Assembly (NCBI GenBank): GCA_900768265.1
Contig: CAAGCF010000014.1
Span: 1-42,280 of the forward strand
Direction: 5' to 3'
DNA length: 42,280 nucleotides
Source of the DNA: an uncultured Collinsella sp.
GTDB lineage: Bacteria > Actinomycetota > Coriobacteriia > Coriobacteriales > Coriobacteriaceae
Shown: in pieces, positions 16,110 through 24,996 of the stretch
How positions within the stretch are numbered: position 1 is the stretch's first letter
Layout of the letters: every line of letters starts with the position of its first letter
Notes under the pieces: model-generated
Told to the model about the DNA's origin: nothing
The model's database searches: none
What the model saw: the letters and a program-made list of their open reading frames with translations, nothing else
Made by a program: the position numbers and the translations under genes

Positions 16110-18791
16110 ATGCAAAAGGAATACCTGTCCGCCGCGGCGGAGGTGCTCAGCGACCAGGGTGTCGATGAGAACCTCGGCCTGAGCACAGGCGAGGCGTCGT
16201 CGCGTCTTGCCAAGACAGGCCCTAACAAGCTTGAGGAAGCCGAGAAGACACCGCTGTGGAAGCGCTTCTTTGAGCAGATGGCCGACCCTATGGTCATCAT
16301 GCTGATCGTTGCCGCCGTTATCAGCGCGCTCACGGGCATGGTCAAGGGCGAGGCGGACTTTGCCGATGTCGCCATCATCATGTTCGTCGTTATCGTCAAC
16401 TCGGTGCTGGGCGTGGTCCAGGAGGCTAAAAGCGAGGAGGCTCTCGAGGCCCTCCAGGAGATGAGCGCGGCGCAGTCCAAGGTGCTGCGCGACGGCAAGC
16501 TCGTGCACCTGCCGAGCGCCGAGCTCGTGCCCGGCGACGTGATCATGCTCGAGGCGGGCGACTCCGTCCCGGCCGACTGCCGCGTGCTCGAGAGCGCCAC
16601 GATGAAGATCGAAGAGGCTGCGCTGACCGGCGAGTCCGTGCCCGTAGAGAAGCACGCCAACGTGATCGAGCTCGCTGCGGGCACCGACGACGTGCCACTC
16701 GGCGACCGTAAGAACATGTGCTACATGGGCTCCACCGTAGTGTACGGTCGCGGTCGCGCCGTCGTGGTCGGCACCGGTATGAACACCGAGATGGGCAAGA
16801 TTGCCGGCGCTCTTGCCGAGGCCAAGGAAGAGCTCACACCGTTGCAGGTGAAGCTCGCCGAGCTCAGCCGCATCCTTACCATTATGGTTATCGTCATCTG
16901 CGTCGTGATCTTTGGCGTCGACATCCTGCGCCACGGCGTGGGCAACGTTCTCACCGACCCGACTGCCCTGCTCGACACCTTTATGGTCGCCGTTTCGCTC
17001 GCCGTCGCCGCCATTCCCGAGGGCCTGGTCGCCGTCGTGACCATCGTCCTTTCGCTCGGCGTGACCAAGATGGCCAAGCGCCAGGCGATCATCCGCAAGC
17101 TCTCTGCTGTCGAGACCCTCGGCTGCACGCAGACCATCTGCTCCGACAAGACCGGCACGCTTACCCAGAACAAGATGACCGTCGTCAAGCACGAGCTCGC
17201 TGCGCCCAAGGAGAAGTTCCTGGCCGGCATGGCGCTGTGCTCCGATGCCCAGTGGGACGAGGAACTGGGCGAGGCCGTGGGCGAGCCGACCGAGTGTGCG
17301 CTCGTCAATGATGCCGGCAAAGCTGGTCTTACTGGCCTGACTGCCGAGCACCCGCGCGTGGGCGAGGCCCCGTTCGACTCGGGCCGTAAGATGATGTCCG
17401 TGGTCGTCGAGACCCTGGACGGCGAGTACGAGCAGTACACCAAGGGCGCGCCCGACGTGGTGATCGGCCTGTGCACCCATATCTACGAGGGCGATAAGGT
17501 TGTGCCGCTGACCGAGGAGCGCCGTGCCGAGCTCGTGGCAGCCAACAAGGCCATGGCCGACGAGGCCCTGCGCGTGCTGGCGCTGGCAAGCCGCACCTAC
17601 ACCGAGGTTCCCGCCGACTGCAGTCCCGCTGCGCTCGAGCATGACCTGGTCTTCTGCGGCCTGTCCGGCATGATTGACCCTGTCCGCCCCGAGGTCGCCG
17701 ACGCCATCCGCGAGGCGCACGACGCCGGTATCCGCACCGTCATGATCACGGGCGACCATATCGACACCGCCGTGGCCATCGCCAAACAGCTGGGAATCGT
17801 TACCGATCGCAGCCAGGCTATCACCGGCGCCGACCTCGATCGCATGAGCGACGAGGAGCTCGACGCGCACATCGAAGACTACGGCGTGTACGCCCGTGTC
17901 CAGCCCGATCACAAGACCCGCATCGTCGAGGCTTGGAAGTCGCGCGACCAGATCGTGGCCATGACAGGCGATGGCGTCAACGACGCCCCGTCCATCAAGC
18001 GCGCCGACATCGGCGTGGGTATGGGCATCACCGGCACCGACGTTACCAAGAACGTCGCCGACATGGTGCTTGCCGACGACAACTTCGCCACCATCATCGG
18101 TGCCTGCGAAGAGGGCCGTCGCATCTATGACAACATCCGCAAGGTCATCCAGTTCCTGCTTTCGGCCAACCTTGCCGAGGTGTTCTCGGTGTTTATCGCC
18201 ACGCTCATCGGCTTTACTATCTTCCAACCGGTGCAGCTGCTGTGGGTGAACCTGGTCACCGACTGCTTCCCCGCGCTCGCGTTGGGCATGGAGGATGCCG
18301 AGGGCGACATCATGAAGCGCAAGCCGCGCAACGCCAAGGACGGCGTCTTTGCCGGACATATGGGTCTGGACTGCGTGGTCCAGGGCCTGATCATCACCGT
18401 GCTGGTGCTGGCGAGCTTCTTTGTGGGCGTGTACTTTGACATGGGCTACATCCACATCGCCGATATGATCGCCGGCAATGCCGACGAGGAAGGCGTGATG
18501 ATGGCCTTCATCACGCTCAACATGGTCGAGATTTTCCACTGCTTCAATATGCGCAGCCGTCGTGCGTCGCTGTTTAGCATGAAGAAGCAGAACAAGTGGC
18601 TGTGGGCCTCGGCCGCGCTGGCGCTGGTGCTGACGGTGATCGTAACCGTGCAGCCGACGCTTGCCGAGATGTTCTTTGGACCTGTGACGCTTGAGCTCAA
18701 GGGTGTTCTTGCCGCGCTGGGCCTGGCCTTCCTGATTATCCCGCTGATGGAGATCTACAAGGCGATCATGCGCGCTGTGGAGAAGGAGTAG
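16110..18791 (+). CDS. P-type Ca2+-transporting ATPase (P2 type)
   Basis: An 893-residue membrane pump that exports Ca2+ with ATP hydrolysis. In order: N-terminal cation-ATPase domain; TM1-2 (about 60-105); actuator domain with TGES at 173-176; TM3-4 with the PEGL ion site at 303-306; phosphorylation motif CSDKTGTLT with Asp346; nucleotide domain with KGAPD; hinge TGDGVNDAP near 615; TM5-10. Ca2+ ligands of SERCA-type pumps appear conserved: N and E in the TM5 segment SANLAEVF, and N/T/D in the TM6 segment NLVTDCFPALALGM. A PMCA/SERCA-like pump is therefore favoured over Na/K or Mg pumps. The CCCAGGAGGGG Shine-Dalgarno lies in a structured leader. Confidence 0.92.
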   Translation: MQKEYLSAAAEVLSDQGVDENLGLSTGEASSRLAKTGPNKLEEAEKTPLWKRFFEQMADPMVIMLIVAAVISALTGMVKGEADFADVAIIMFVVIVNSVLGVVQEAKSEEALEALQEMSAAQSKVLRDGKLVHLPSAELVPGDVIMLEAGDSVPADCRVLESATMKIEEAALTGESVPVEKHANVIELAAGTDDVPLGDRKNMCYMGSTVVYGRGRAVVVGTGMNTEMGKIAGALAEAKEELTPLQVKLAELSRILTIMVIVICVVIFGVDILRHGVGNVLTDPTALLDTFMVAVSLAVAAIPEGLVAVVTIVLSLGVTKMAKRQAIIRKLSAVETLGCTQTICSDKTGTLTQNKMTVVKHELAAPKEKFLAGMALCSDAQWDEELGEAVGEPTECALVNDAGKAGLTGLTAEHPRVGEAPFDSGRKMMSVVVETLDGEYEQYTKGAPDVVIGLCTHIYEGDKVVPLTEERRAELVAANKAMADEALRVLALASRTYTEVPADCSPAALEHDLVFCGLSGMIDPVRPEVADAIREAHDAGIRTVMITGDHIDTAVAIAKQLGIVTDRSQAITGADLDRMSDEELDAHIEDYGVYARVQPDHKTRIVEAWKSRDQIVAMTGDGVNDAPSIKRADIGVGMGITGTDVTKNVADMVLADDNFATIIGACEEGRRIYDNIRKVIQFLLSANLAEVFSVFIATLIGFTIFQPVQLLWVNLVTDCFPALALGMEDAEGDIMKRKPRNAKDGVFAGHMGLDCVVQGLIITVLVLASFFVGVYFDMGYIHIADMIAGNADEEGVMMAFITLNMVEIFHCFNMRSRRASLFSMKKQNKWLWASAALALVLTVIVTVQPTLAEMFFGPVTLELKGVLAALGLAFLIIPLMEIYKAIMRAVEKE

Positions 18792-18814
18792 GTCGAAAGG
18801 CCATCCTTCCCACC

Positions 18815-18905
18815 GGCCCGACCGCCTGCGGGGTTTCTTCTTCGCTGGTCCTCGCGCTTCGCGCTGCGGGATTGCTCAGAAGAAACCCCTCCCGGCGGGC
18901 GGGCC
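18815..18905. repeat. 91-bp palindromic element after the Ca2+-ATPase gene
   Basis: Outer arms are GGCCCG (18815-18820) with CGGGCC (18900-18905). Inner perfect 12-bp arms are GGGGTTTCTTCT (18830-18841) with its complement (18878-18889). At the centre CGCG-CTT-CGCG forms a small hairpin. There is no T-run. It precedes a separate, conventional terminator. Confidence 0.7.
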
Positions 18906-18947
18906 TTTGGATAACCTCTTGGGACCGTAAGCTGAGGGAAAGTATGT

Positions 18948-18983
18948 GAGCCGGTCGAGCGTTTGCTCGACCGGCTCTTTTTT
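18948..18983 (+). terminator. Rho-independent terminator
   Basis: A 13-bp perfect stem (18948-18960 and 18965-18977) with GTTT loop, followed by six T. It ends the Ca2+-ATPase transcript upstream of rsgA. A TAAAAT at 18989-18994 just beyond it is a plausible -10 for rsgA. Confidence 0.9.
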
Positions 18984-19032
18984 GTGGGTAAAATACCTGC
19001 TCAGTTGTGATTTTTGGTGCTGGGAGGCGTTT

Positions 19033-20211
19033 GTGGGCAAGGCTAAGGCTAAGAAAAAGACGACGGGGGCGCGGGCTAAGCGTGATCGTCGTCGGAAGCT
19101 CGCGACCGAAGCCCCTGCATCTGCTGAGGAGTTGCTGGCGAGTGTACCGGGGCTTGACGCGCTGCAGGATGTTCCGGCGTTCGATGACCTGCCGGTCGAT
19201 GCGGCTCAGCAGGCTGCATTTGACGACTTTTGCGCACAGGCCGAGGAGCCCGAGCAGATGCAGCTCGGTGCCGTGGTGCGCCTGGACCGCGGGTTTCCGC
19301 TGGTGGCAACTGCCGATGACACGTTTCGTGCCGAGCATGCCGTTGGGTTTGCCAAGTCGCGTGGCGAGGACGAGGTCTTGCTGCCGGCCGTGGGCGACCG
19401 CGTGGCGGTTCGCCGTGCTCCCGGGCACGACATGGGCGTGATCGAGTGCGTACTGCCGCGCCGTACGAGCTTTGAGCGTTGGCGTGGCCGTGCCCGCGGT
19501 GAGCGCCAGGTGCTCTGCTCCAACGTTGACAGCGTGCTGATCGTGCAGGCTCTCGGCGCCGGCGAGGTGCTGCTCGATCGCGTGGCGCGCTCACTGGTGT
19601 TGGCGCTCGATTGCGATGCCGAGCCGGTGGTGGTGCTCACCAAGGCCGACCGCTGCGATGCCGATGAGCTCGAGCGCGATCTGGACCGCGTGCGCCGTCT
19701 GGTGGGTCAGGACGTGCGCGTGATCGTGACGTCTTCTGCCGAGGGCCTCGGCTTAGACGAAGTGCGCGCCTGCGTGCCCGCCGGGAGCTGTGCCATGATC
19801 TTGGGCGAGTCGGGTGCCGGCAAGTCGACGCTGCTCAATGCGCTGCTGGGCCACGATGCGCTGGCCACTGGTGGCGTGCGCGAGCGTGATGACCAAGGTC
19901 GCCACACCACGGTTGCGCGCGTGATGGTGGCGCTGCCGGGCAACGCCGGCGTGATCGCCGATGCCCCGGGCCTGCGCAGTCTGCCGCTCGTGGGACATGA
20001 GCGGGGTCTGGCGTGTGCCTTCCCCGAGATCGTCGAGGCGTCGCGTGCGTGCCGGTTTGGCGATTGCACGCACACTCACGAGCCGGGTTGCGCCGTTCGC
20101 GAGGCCGAGGACGCGGGACAGATCGACAGTCTGCGTCTGGAGACGTTCCAAAACTTGGCGTCATCCATGCGCGTGAGTGCCCAAATGCTCGACCCCGATG
20201 TTCATCTGTAA
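19033..20211 (+). CDS. rsgA: Ribosome small subunit-dependent GTPase RsgA
   Basis: A 392-residue circularly permuted GTPase that checks late 30S ribosome maturation. A Lys/Arg-rich N-terminal tail (residues 1-20) and OB-fold come first. The G motifs then appear in permuted order: G4 LTKAD, G1 GESGAGKSTL, G3 DAPGLRSL. The C-terminal zinc domain has CRFGDCTHTHEPGC. The frame is open upstream to 18946 through the terminator, so that ATG is rejected. GTG 19033 has GGGAGG 5 nt upstream. It stands alone, with terminators on both sides. Confidence 0.94.
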   Translation: MGKAKAKKKTTGARAKRDRRRKLATEAPASAEELLASVPGLDALQDVPAFDDLPVDAAQQAAFDDFCAQAEEPEQMQLGAVVRLDRGFPLVATADDTFRAEHAVGFAKSRGEDEVLLPAVGDRVAVRRAPGHDMGVIECVLPRRTSFERWRGRARGERQVLCSNVDSVLIVQALGAGEVLLDRVARSLVLALDCDAEPVVVLTKADRCDADELERDLDRVRRLVGQDVRVIVTSSAEGLGLDEVRACVPAGSCAMILGESGAGKSTLLNALLGHDALATGGVRERDDQGRHTTVARVMVALPGNAGVIADAPGLRSLPLVGHERGLACAFPEIVEASRACRFGDCTHTHEPGCAVREAEDAGQIDSLRLETFQNLASSMRVSAQMLDPDVHL

Positions 20212-20229
20212 TTGATTTTTCCTATGGCA

Positions 20230-20263
20230 GCCGTCTCCTAATTGCTTGGGAGGCGGCTTTTTT
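20230..20263 (+). terminator. Terminator of rsgA
   Basis: GCCGTCTCC (20230-20238) pairs with GGAGGCGGC (20249-20257) over 9 bp (one G-T), followed by six T. Confidence 0.88.
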
Positions 20264-20302
20264 GCTGCCAAAGCGTCCCGAAATATGCGTTTTGCCGACG
20301 TT

Positions 20303-20366
20303 CTGACCAAAACCTTGCCACGAGCTTGACGGGCTGGTCAGCTTTTGGTCAGCAATTGGTTTGACA
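20303..20366 (+). promoter_or_regulatory. Putative control region of the Tad operon
   Basis: CTGACCAAAA (20303-20312) and TTTTGGTCAG (20343-20352) form a perfect 10-bp inverted repeat. A further TGGTCAG at 20335-20341 is 11 bp, one helical turn, from the right copy. TTGACA (20361-20366) directly downstream is a good -35, though its -10 (GATTGC, 17 bp on) is poor. The three TGGTCAG copies may be operator half-sites. Confidence 0.4.
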
Positions 20367-20463
20367 CGTAAAACCAAGATTGCGATTGCGCCGCTTTGCG
20401 CCCTGGTCGCCCAGACAATGGTGGTACGGGCATTTGCCCGGCACCGCCATGAGAGGAGCGGCC

Positions 20464-21123
20464 GTGAACAAGAGCAAGCGCATCGCCATCAGTCTGGTCG
20501 CGGGCGTGCTTGCCGCGGCGTTCTGCATGGTCTACGGCTCGTCGATCCGCTCGCAAGCCGAGCAGGCCCAGGCCGAGACTTTTGCAAAATACGGCGGCGA
20601 CCGCGTTGAGGTGTGCGTCGCGGCGCGCGATATCGATGCGGGCGAGACCCTCGACGAGACTAATGTCATAACTCAGGAATGGCTGGCGAGTCTGTTGCCG
20701 CGTGATGCGGCGACCGAGCTGCGTCAGGTGCGCGGCGACGTGACGACCTCGCGCATTCCCAAAAACGCCGTGATTTGCAATGTCTACACCAAGGCCGAAA
20801 GCCACAAGCTCGAGGTGCCTAAAGGCAAGGTTGCCGTTTCGGTGGCGGTCGATGCCGAGCACTCGGTCGGCGGCGCCACGGGCGTGGGCAGCTATGTGGA
20901 CGTGTACGTGCAAAAAGATGGCGTGACCGATCGTTTGTGCGGCGCGTACGTGATCGATACCAGCGAAGATGCCGGCACCACGCGTGAAGGCAAGATCGAG
21001 TGGGTGACGCTGGCGGCAGACCCCGAAGATGTCAAGGAATTGCTGGGAGCCTCGGGAAAGGGAACGGTCAGCTTGACGATTCCCGCCACGGCACGCGGCA
21101 AAAAGAGCGGAGGCGACGAGTGA
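20464..21123 (+). CDS. cpaB: SAF-domain pilus assembly protein (CpaB/RcpC type)
   Basis: A 219-residue protein with one N-terminal membrane segment (residues 5-25), then an extracytoplasmic SAF domain (about 40-105: VCVAARDIDAGETLDETNV, later SRIPKNAVI) and a C-terminal beta-rich part. CpaB/RcpC proteins work in Flp pilus assembly, possibly by binding cell-wall or pilus components. GTG 20464 has AGGAG 5 nt upstream. In-frame ATG 20449 and ATG 20380 lack one. First gene of the Tad operon. Its TGA overlaps the next ATG by one base. Confidence 0.82.
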   Translation: MNKSKRIAISLVAGVLAAAFCMVYGSSIRSQAEQAQAETFAKYGGDRVEVCVAARDIDAGETLDETNVITQEWLASLLPRDAATELRQVRGDVTTSRIPKNAVICNVYTKAESHKLEVPKGKVAVSVAVDAEHSVGGATGVGSYVDVYVQKDGVTDRLCGAYVIDTSEDAGTTREGKIEWVTLAADPEDVKELLGASGKGTVSLTIPATARGKKSGGDE

Positions 21124-22772
21124 TGAAGGCGATCTGGCTTGCGTGCTGCGCGTGCGGCGATTACGGGCTGCTACAGCAGGAAGTCGAGGGTCGCGATGTG
21201 GGCGCGCAGGTGCTTCGCGTGGGCGACCTGGACGGGCTGGTATCCATGGCGCGGGCGTTTCCGTCGCGTCGCGGTGCCGCCATCATCGCGGCGTCTCTGT
21301 TCGATACCGAAGACGTGCGGAAGACCGTTGCGCGCCTGACGGCCGAGGGCCGCGTGAGTCGTGTCGTCGTGTTGATCGAGACACTCGACCCGTCGGATAT
21401 CGAAGGGCTGTTTCGCGCGGGGGCGACCGAGGTCATCGCTGCGCACAGTTTGTGCGGCAACGGGCGCGCGGGTGAGGGAACGGTTGATTCCGATCGGCGC
21501 ATGACGATTGAGCCCGATGCTTTTGTTGACAGGGAGCCCGGGGCGCCTCGCGCTACAAGAGGCCCGCGTGTTGATGAATATGGAAAAGCGGAAGCCGAGC
21601 ATGGTCGGCGCCCCCGGGACCCCCTTGCATACGATGACGCTGGAGGGCCGGTACCGTATGGCGATGACGTTCTGGCTGAAGATATGGGATACGTGCACGG
21701 CGTAAATCTGGCCGATGAGCTCGACGAGGTCGAGGGTTTTGCCGGGGCTGGCGAGCCGTGTGCCGCTGCGTCTTTGGCTTCGGAACCGCAGCCCGGGCAG
21801 CCTGCCATGCCGGCTTGGGCTCAGCGCGTGACCGCGGCGGGGGAGACGGGGATGTTATCGCCCGCGTCCGTGTCGCCGGTTCCTGCACCGTCAGCCCCCG
21901 CGCTGTCGGCGGACGCTTCGATTCCGTCGCGTCGGGCACCGGTCGTCTGCGCTGTTTCGGGTTCGGGCGGTTGTGGCAAGTCGACGATCGTTGCCACCAT
22001 GGCGCATGCGGCGTCGTTGTTGGGTTTGCGTGCCGCTGTGCTCGACTTGGACCTCATGTTTGGAAACCTATACGATCTGCTGGGTGTCGATGCCCCGCAC
22101 GATATGGCGACGCTTATCGAGCCGTCGGCGGCGGGCGCACTTGCCGAGCCGGATATCGTGGCCGCATCGATGCGCGTCGCCCCGGGCGTCACGCTCTGGG
22201 GACCTGTCGCGGCCCCCGAGAAGGCCGAGCTCATGGCACGTCCGGTGGAGCTATTGCTCGATGTTTTGCGTCGCGAATCCGACGTGGTCTTTGTCGACAC
22301 CTCGGCCTTTTGGGGTGATGCCGTGGCCGCCGCAGTGGCGGCGAGCGACCGTTGCCTGGTCGTAGGCGATGCGGCAGTATCGTCCGCGACATCCGCTTCG
22401 CGCGTCATTGAGCTGGCGAGCCGTGTGGGCGTACCGCGCACGCGCATGAGCGCCGTGTTCAACCGGTTTGGTGCGCGCGGCGCCGACGAGGACGTCGCCA
22501 TGCGCTTCGAGATTGCCTGCGCACTGAGCTCCAAGATCCGCATTGCCGATGGCGGTCAGGACTTGGCGGCGCTCATGGCATTCGGTCGCGCCGACGAGGC
22601 GGTGGGTCAGACGAGCGCTTTTGCGACCAGCGTGCGCGAGGCCACGCGCGAGATGCTCGTGGAGCTGGGCTGCGCCGTCGGTCCCTGGAGCGATATGGTC
22701 GCCGACCGCGCGACCCGCACCGAGCGCCCGCGCATCCGTCTTCCCTGGTCGCGCGAGGGTGATTCGCGATGA
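21123..22772 (+). CDS. TadZ/CpaE-like MinD-family ATPase
   Basis: A 549-residue protein that probably positions the Tad machine at a cell site. The N-terminus (about 1-115) has an atypical receiver-like fold. A low-complexity acidic and Pro/Ala-rich linker (about 120-280) follows, then a MinD/ParA ATPase domain. The deviant Walker A is GSGGCGKST, the Walker A-prime region is LDLDLMFGNLYDLLG, and the Walker B-like stretch is VVFVDTSAFWGD. The start overlaps the previous stop (TGATG). The last four bases (ATGA) are shared with tadA. Confidence 0.85.
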   Translation: MKAIWLACCACGDYGLLQQEVEGRDVGAQVLRVGDLDGLVSMARAFPSRRGAAIIAASLFDTEDVRKTVARLTAEGRVSRVVVLIETLDPSDIEGLFRAGATEVIAAHSLCGNGRAGEGTVDSDRRMTIEPDAFVDREPGAPRATRGPRVDEYGKAEAEHGRRPRDPLAYDDAGGPVPYGDDVLAEDMGYVHGVNLADELDEVEGFAGAGEPCAAASLASEPQPGQPAMPAWAQRVTAAGETGMLSPASVSPVPAPSAPALSADASIPSRRAPVVCAVSGSGGCGKSTIVATMAHAASLLGLRAAVLDLDLMFGNLYDLLGVDAPHDMATLIEPSAAGALAEPDIVAASMRVAPGVTLWGPVAAPEKAELMARPVELLLDVLRRESDVVFVDTSAFWGDAVAAAVAASDRCLVVGDAAVSSATSASRVIELASRVGVPRTRMSAVFNRFGARGADEDVAMRFEIACALSSKIRIADGGQDLAALMAFGRADEAVGQTSAFATSVREATREMLVELGCAVGPWSDMVADRATRTERPRIRLPWSREGDSR

Positions 22773-24097
22773 GTCTGCAGACGAGGATTAAAGCCGCTGG
22801 CGCGGCCGCCGCGGCTGCCCCCGTTGATGCGGGACGCCGCCGTGCCGTTAAACGCCGCACCAAGCGTGCGGTGATGGACCGCGTGGGCTACGACGAGGTT
22901 GCGCGCATCAGTGCCTACGTCGACCCGGCCCTTGCCCGCTCTGAGTTACGTCCGGCGGTGGAAGCTGCGCTCAACGTGGAAGAGCCGACCGACTTGGCGA
23001 CGCCTGAGCGTGAGACCATCATCGACGAGATCCTAGATGACGTGGTGGGTCTGGGACCGCTGCAGCCGCTCATCGAGGACGACACCGTTACCGAAATCAT
23101 GATCAACGGCTGTCGCTCTGCCTTTTTTGAGCGCAGTGGCGTTTTGCATCCCATCGAGCATGCGTTTGAGGACGACGAGCAGATCCGTGTGCTCATCGAC
23201 CGTATCATCTCGCCGCTCGGCCGTCGTATCGATGAGCGTAGCCCCATCGTCAACGCCCGCCTCAAGACGGGTTATCGCGTCAACGCGGTGATTCCACCCG
23301 TGGCAATCGACGGGCCAATCCTCACCATCCGTAAGTTCTCGGACCGTATCTGTTCGTTGGACGAGCTTGTGGGGTTGGGGTCACTGCCGCTTTGGTATGC
23401 GCAGCTGCTGTCGTGCGCGGTGTCGTTGCGGCAGGACTTGGCGGTTGCGGGAGGCACGGGGTCGGGCAAGACCACGCTGCTCAACGCGCTGTCGTGCGAG
23501 ATTTCCATCGGCGAGCGCATCGTGACGATCGAGGATTCCGCCGAGCTCAAGTTTGCACATCACCCACACGTCGTTCGTCTGGAGGCGCGTGAGGCGTCAA
23601 TCGAGGGCGAGGGTGCGGTGACGATTCGCGACCTGGTGACCAATGCTCTGCGTATGCGCCCCGACCGCATCGTCGTGGGCGAGGTGCGCGGTGCCGAGTG
23701 CTGCGACATGCTGCAGGCCATGAACACAGGTCACGACGGCTCGCTCACCACGCTCCATGCGGGTACCGAGCAGGAGACCGTGGTTCGCCTGACGCTGCTT
23801 GCGCGCTACGGCATCGATTTGCCGAGTGAGCTTATCGAAGAGCAGATCGCCATGGCGCTCGACGGCATCGTGATGTCCGAGCGTCATGCAGATGGCAGGC
23901 GCTTTGTGGCCTCATATTCGGGGGTTCACCGCGGCGCGTCGGGTGGTGTTGAGCTCGAACGCTACGTGACGTTCGATGCCGCCGAACGTACCTGGACGCT
24001 CGACCGCGAGCCGCCGTTTATTGCGGAGGGCTTGCGGTCGGGAACGCTCACGCAAGAGGAGGTGGACGAATGGAGATCGCTATGCCCCTCGTCGTAG
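22769..24097 (+). CDS. tadA: Tad/Flp pilus assembly ATPase TadA (CpaF)
   Basis: A 442-residue secretion ATPase of the type II/IV family that powers Flp pilus extension and probably retraction. The N-terminal domain holds the segment GLGPLQPLIEDDTVTEIMIN, typical of CpaF. Later motifs are Walker A GGTGSGKTTLLN, an Asp box with TIEDSAEL, Walker B in IVVGEVRGAECCDML and a His box with GHDGSLTTLHAG. It overlaps its neighbours at both ends (ATGA with tadZ, 28 nt with tadB), which indicates coupled translation. Confidence 0.95.
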   Translation: MSLQTRIKAAGAAAAAAPVDAGRRRAVKRRTKRAVMDRVGYDEVARISAYVDPALARSELRPAVEAALNVEEPTDLATPERETIIDEILDDVVGLGPLQPLIEDDTVTEIMINGCRSAFFERSGVLHPIEHAFEDDEQIRVLIDRIISPLGRRIDERSPIVNARLKTGYRVNAVIPPVAIDGPILTIRKFSDRICSLDELVGLGSLPLWYAQLLSCAVSLRQDLAVAGGTGSGKTTLLNALSCEISIGERIVTIEDSAELKFAHHPHVVRLEAREASIEGEGAVTIRDLVTNALRMRPDRIVVGEVRGAECCDMLQAMNTGHDGSLTTLHAGTEQETVVRLTLLARYGIDLPSELIEEQIAMALDGIVMSERHADGRRFVASYSGVHRGASGGVELERYVTFDAAERTWTLDREPPFIAEGLRSGTLTQEEVDEWRSLCPSS

Positions 24098-24996
24098 GGG
24101 GTTTGGCGGGGCTTTCTGTCGCGGCGGCGTGTGGGGCAGAGCCTCGTGTGCCGCGGATGCCGCCGGCGGAGCTGGCGCGCCAGACGCTCGAATCGATGGC
24201 GGAGAAGCTGCCGCGTGAGTTGGCGGAAAACGACCTGCTGACAAAGATTGCCCGCTCGTGGGCGTCGCTGATTCCCACAGATCGCCTTGGGCTTGCTATT
24301 GAGGATAACGCGGCTCGTCTGGCATTTCTGCTGCTGTCGAGCGGTGTCTGCAGCGTTTTGCTGGCCGTTGCGTCGTTGTCGCCCATCGGCTTTGTCTTGG
24401 GGCTGGTGGCGCCGTTTGGCGTGGGCGCCGCGCGTGACACCTTCGATCGCCGACGCGAACAGCATGATGTGGAAGAGGCCATGCCCGAGGCATTCACAGC
24501 GTTATCCATGTCGCTTGCCTCGGGGCATTCGCTGGCACAGGGCATGCGCTTTGTGGGCGCCCATGCGCAAGAACCGGTGCATACCGAGTTTTTGCGGGTG
24601 GCGGCGGCAATCGATTGCGGTATCTCGGCGACCGACGCACTCGATGACCTACTCGTTCGCATCGATGCCCCCGGCCTTTCGCTTGTCACCTTGGCGCTCA
24701 AAGTATCGCAGCGTACCGGGGCTCCGCTTGCCGGCTTGCTGTCCGAGGCGTCGAGCATGGTGGGCGAGCGCATTGAGCTCAAACGCCGTCTGGACGTTAA
24801 GACGTCACAGGCGCGCATGTCGGCACACATGGTCGCGGCGATGCCGGCGGGCATGTGCGCGGTACTGGCTTTGCTTTCGGCAGACTTTCGCCGCGGTCTT
24901 GCGACGCCGGCTGGTGCGGGCGCCGTGGTGCTGGGACTTGCCCTCAACGTCGTTGCCCTGGTAGTTATCCGGCGCATTATGCGGGTGGAGTTGTGA
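24070..24996 (+). CDS. tadB: Tad pilus inner-membrane platform protein TadB
   Basis: A 308-residue membrane protein with a type II secretion F (GspF) domain. There are N-terminal hydrophobic segments (residues 5-25 and 80-125). A cytoplasmic domain holds MPEAFTALSMSLASGHSLAQGM and the later segment VTLALKVSQRTGAPLAGLL. Two C-terminal membrane helices follow. With TadC it forms the platform the TadA ATPase acts on. AGAGGAGG lies 6 nt before ATG 24070, inside tadA. Confidence 0.88.
   Translation: MEIAMPLVVGGLAGLSVAAACGAEPRVPRMPPAELARQTLESMAEKLPRELAENDLLTKIARSWASLIPTDRLGLAIEDNAARLAFLLLSSGVCSVLLAVASLSPIGFVLGLVAPFGVGAARDTFDRRREQHDVEEAMPEAFTALSMSLASGHSLAQGMRFVGAHAQEPVHTEFLRVAAAIDCGISATDALDDLLVRIDAPGLSLVTLALKVSQRTGAPLAGLLSEASSMVGERIELKRRLDVKTSQARMSAHMVAAMPAGMCAVLALLSADFRRGLATPAGAGAVVLGLALNVVALVVIRRIMRVEL

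Noticed and set aside
16110..18791. Mg2+ or Na+/K+ P-type ATPase
   Set aside because: The TM4, TM5 and TM6 ion-site residues match the Ca2+ pattern better.
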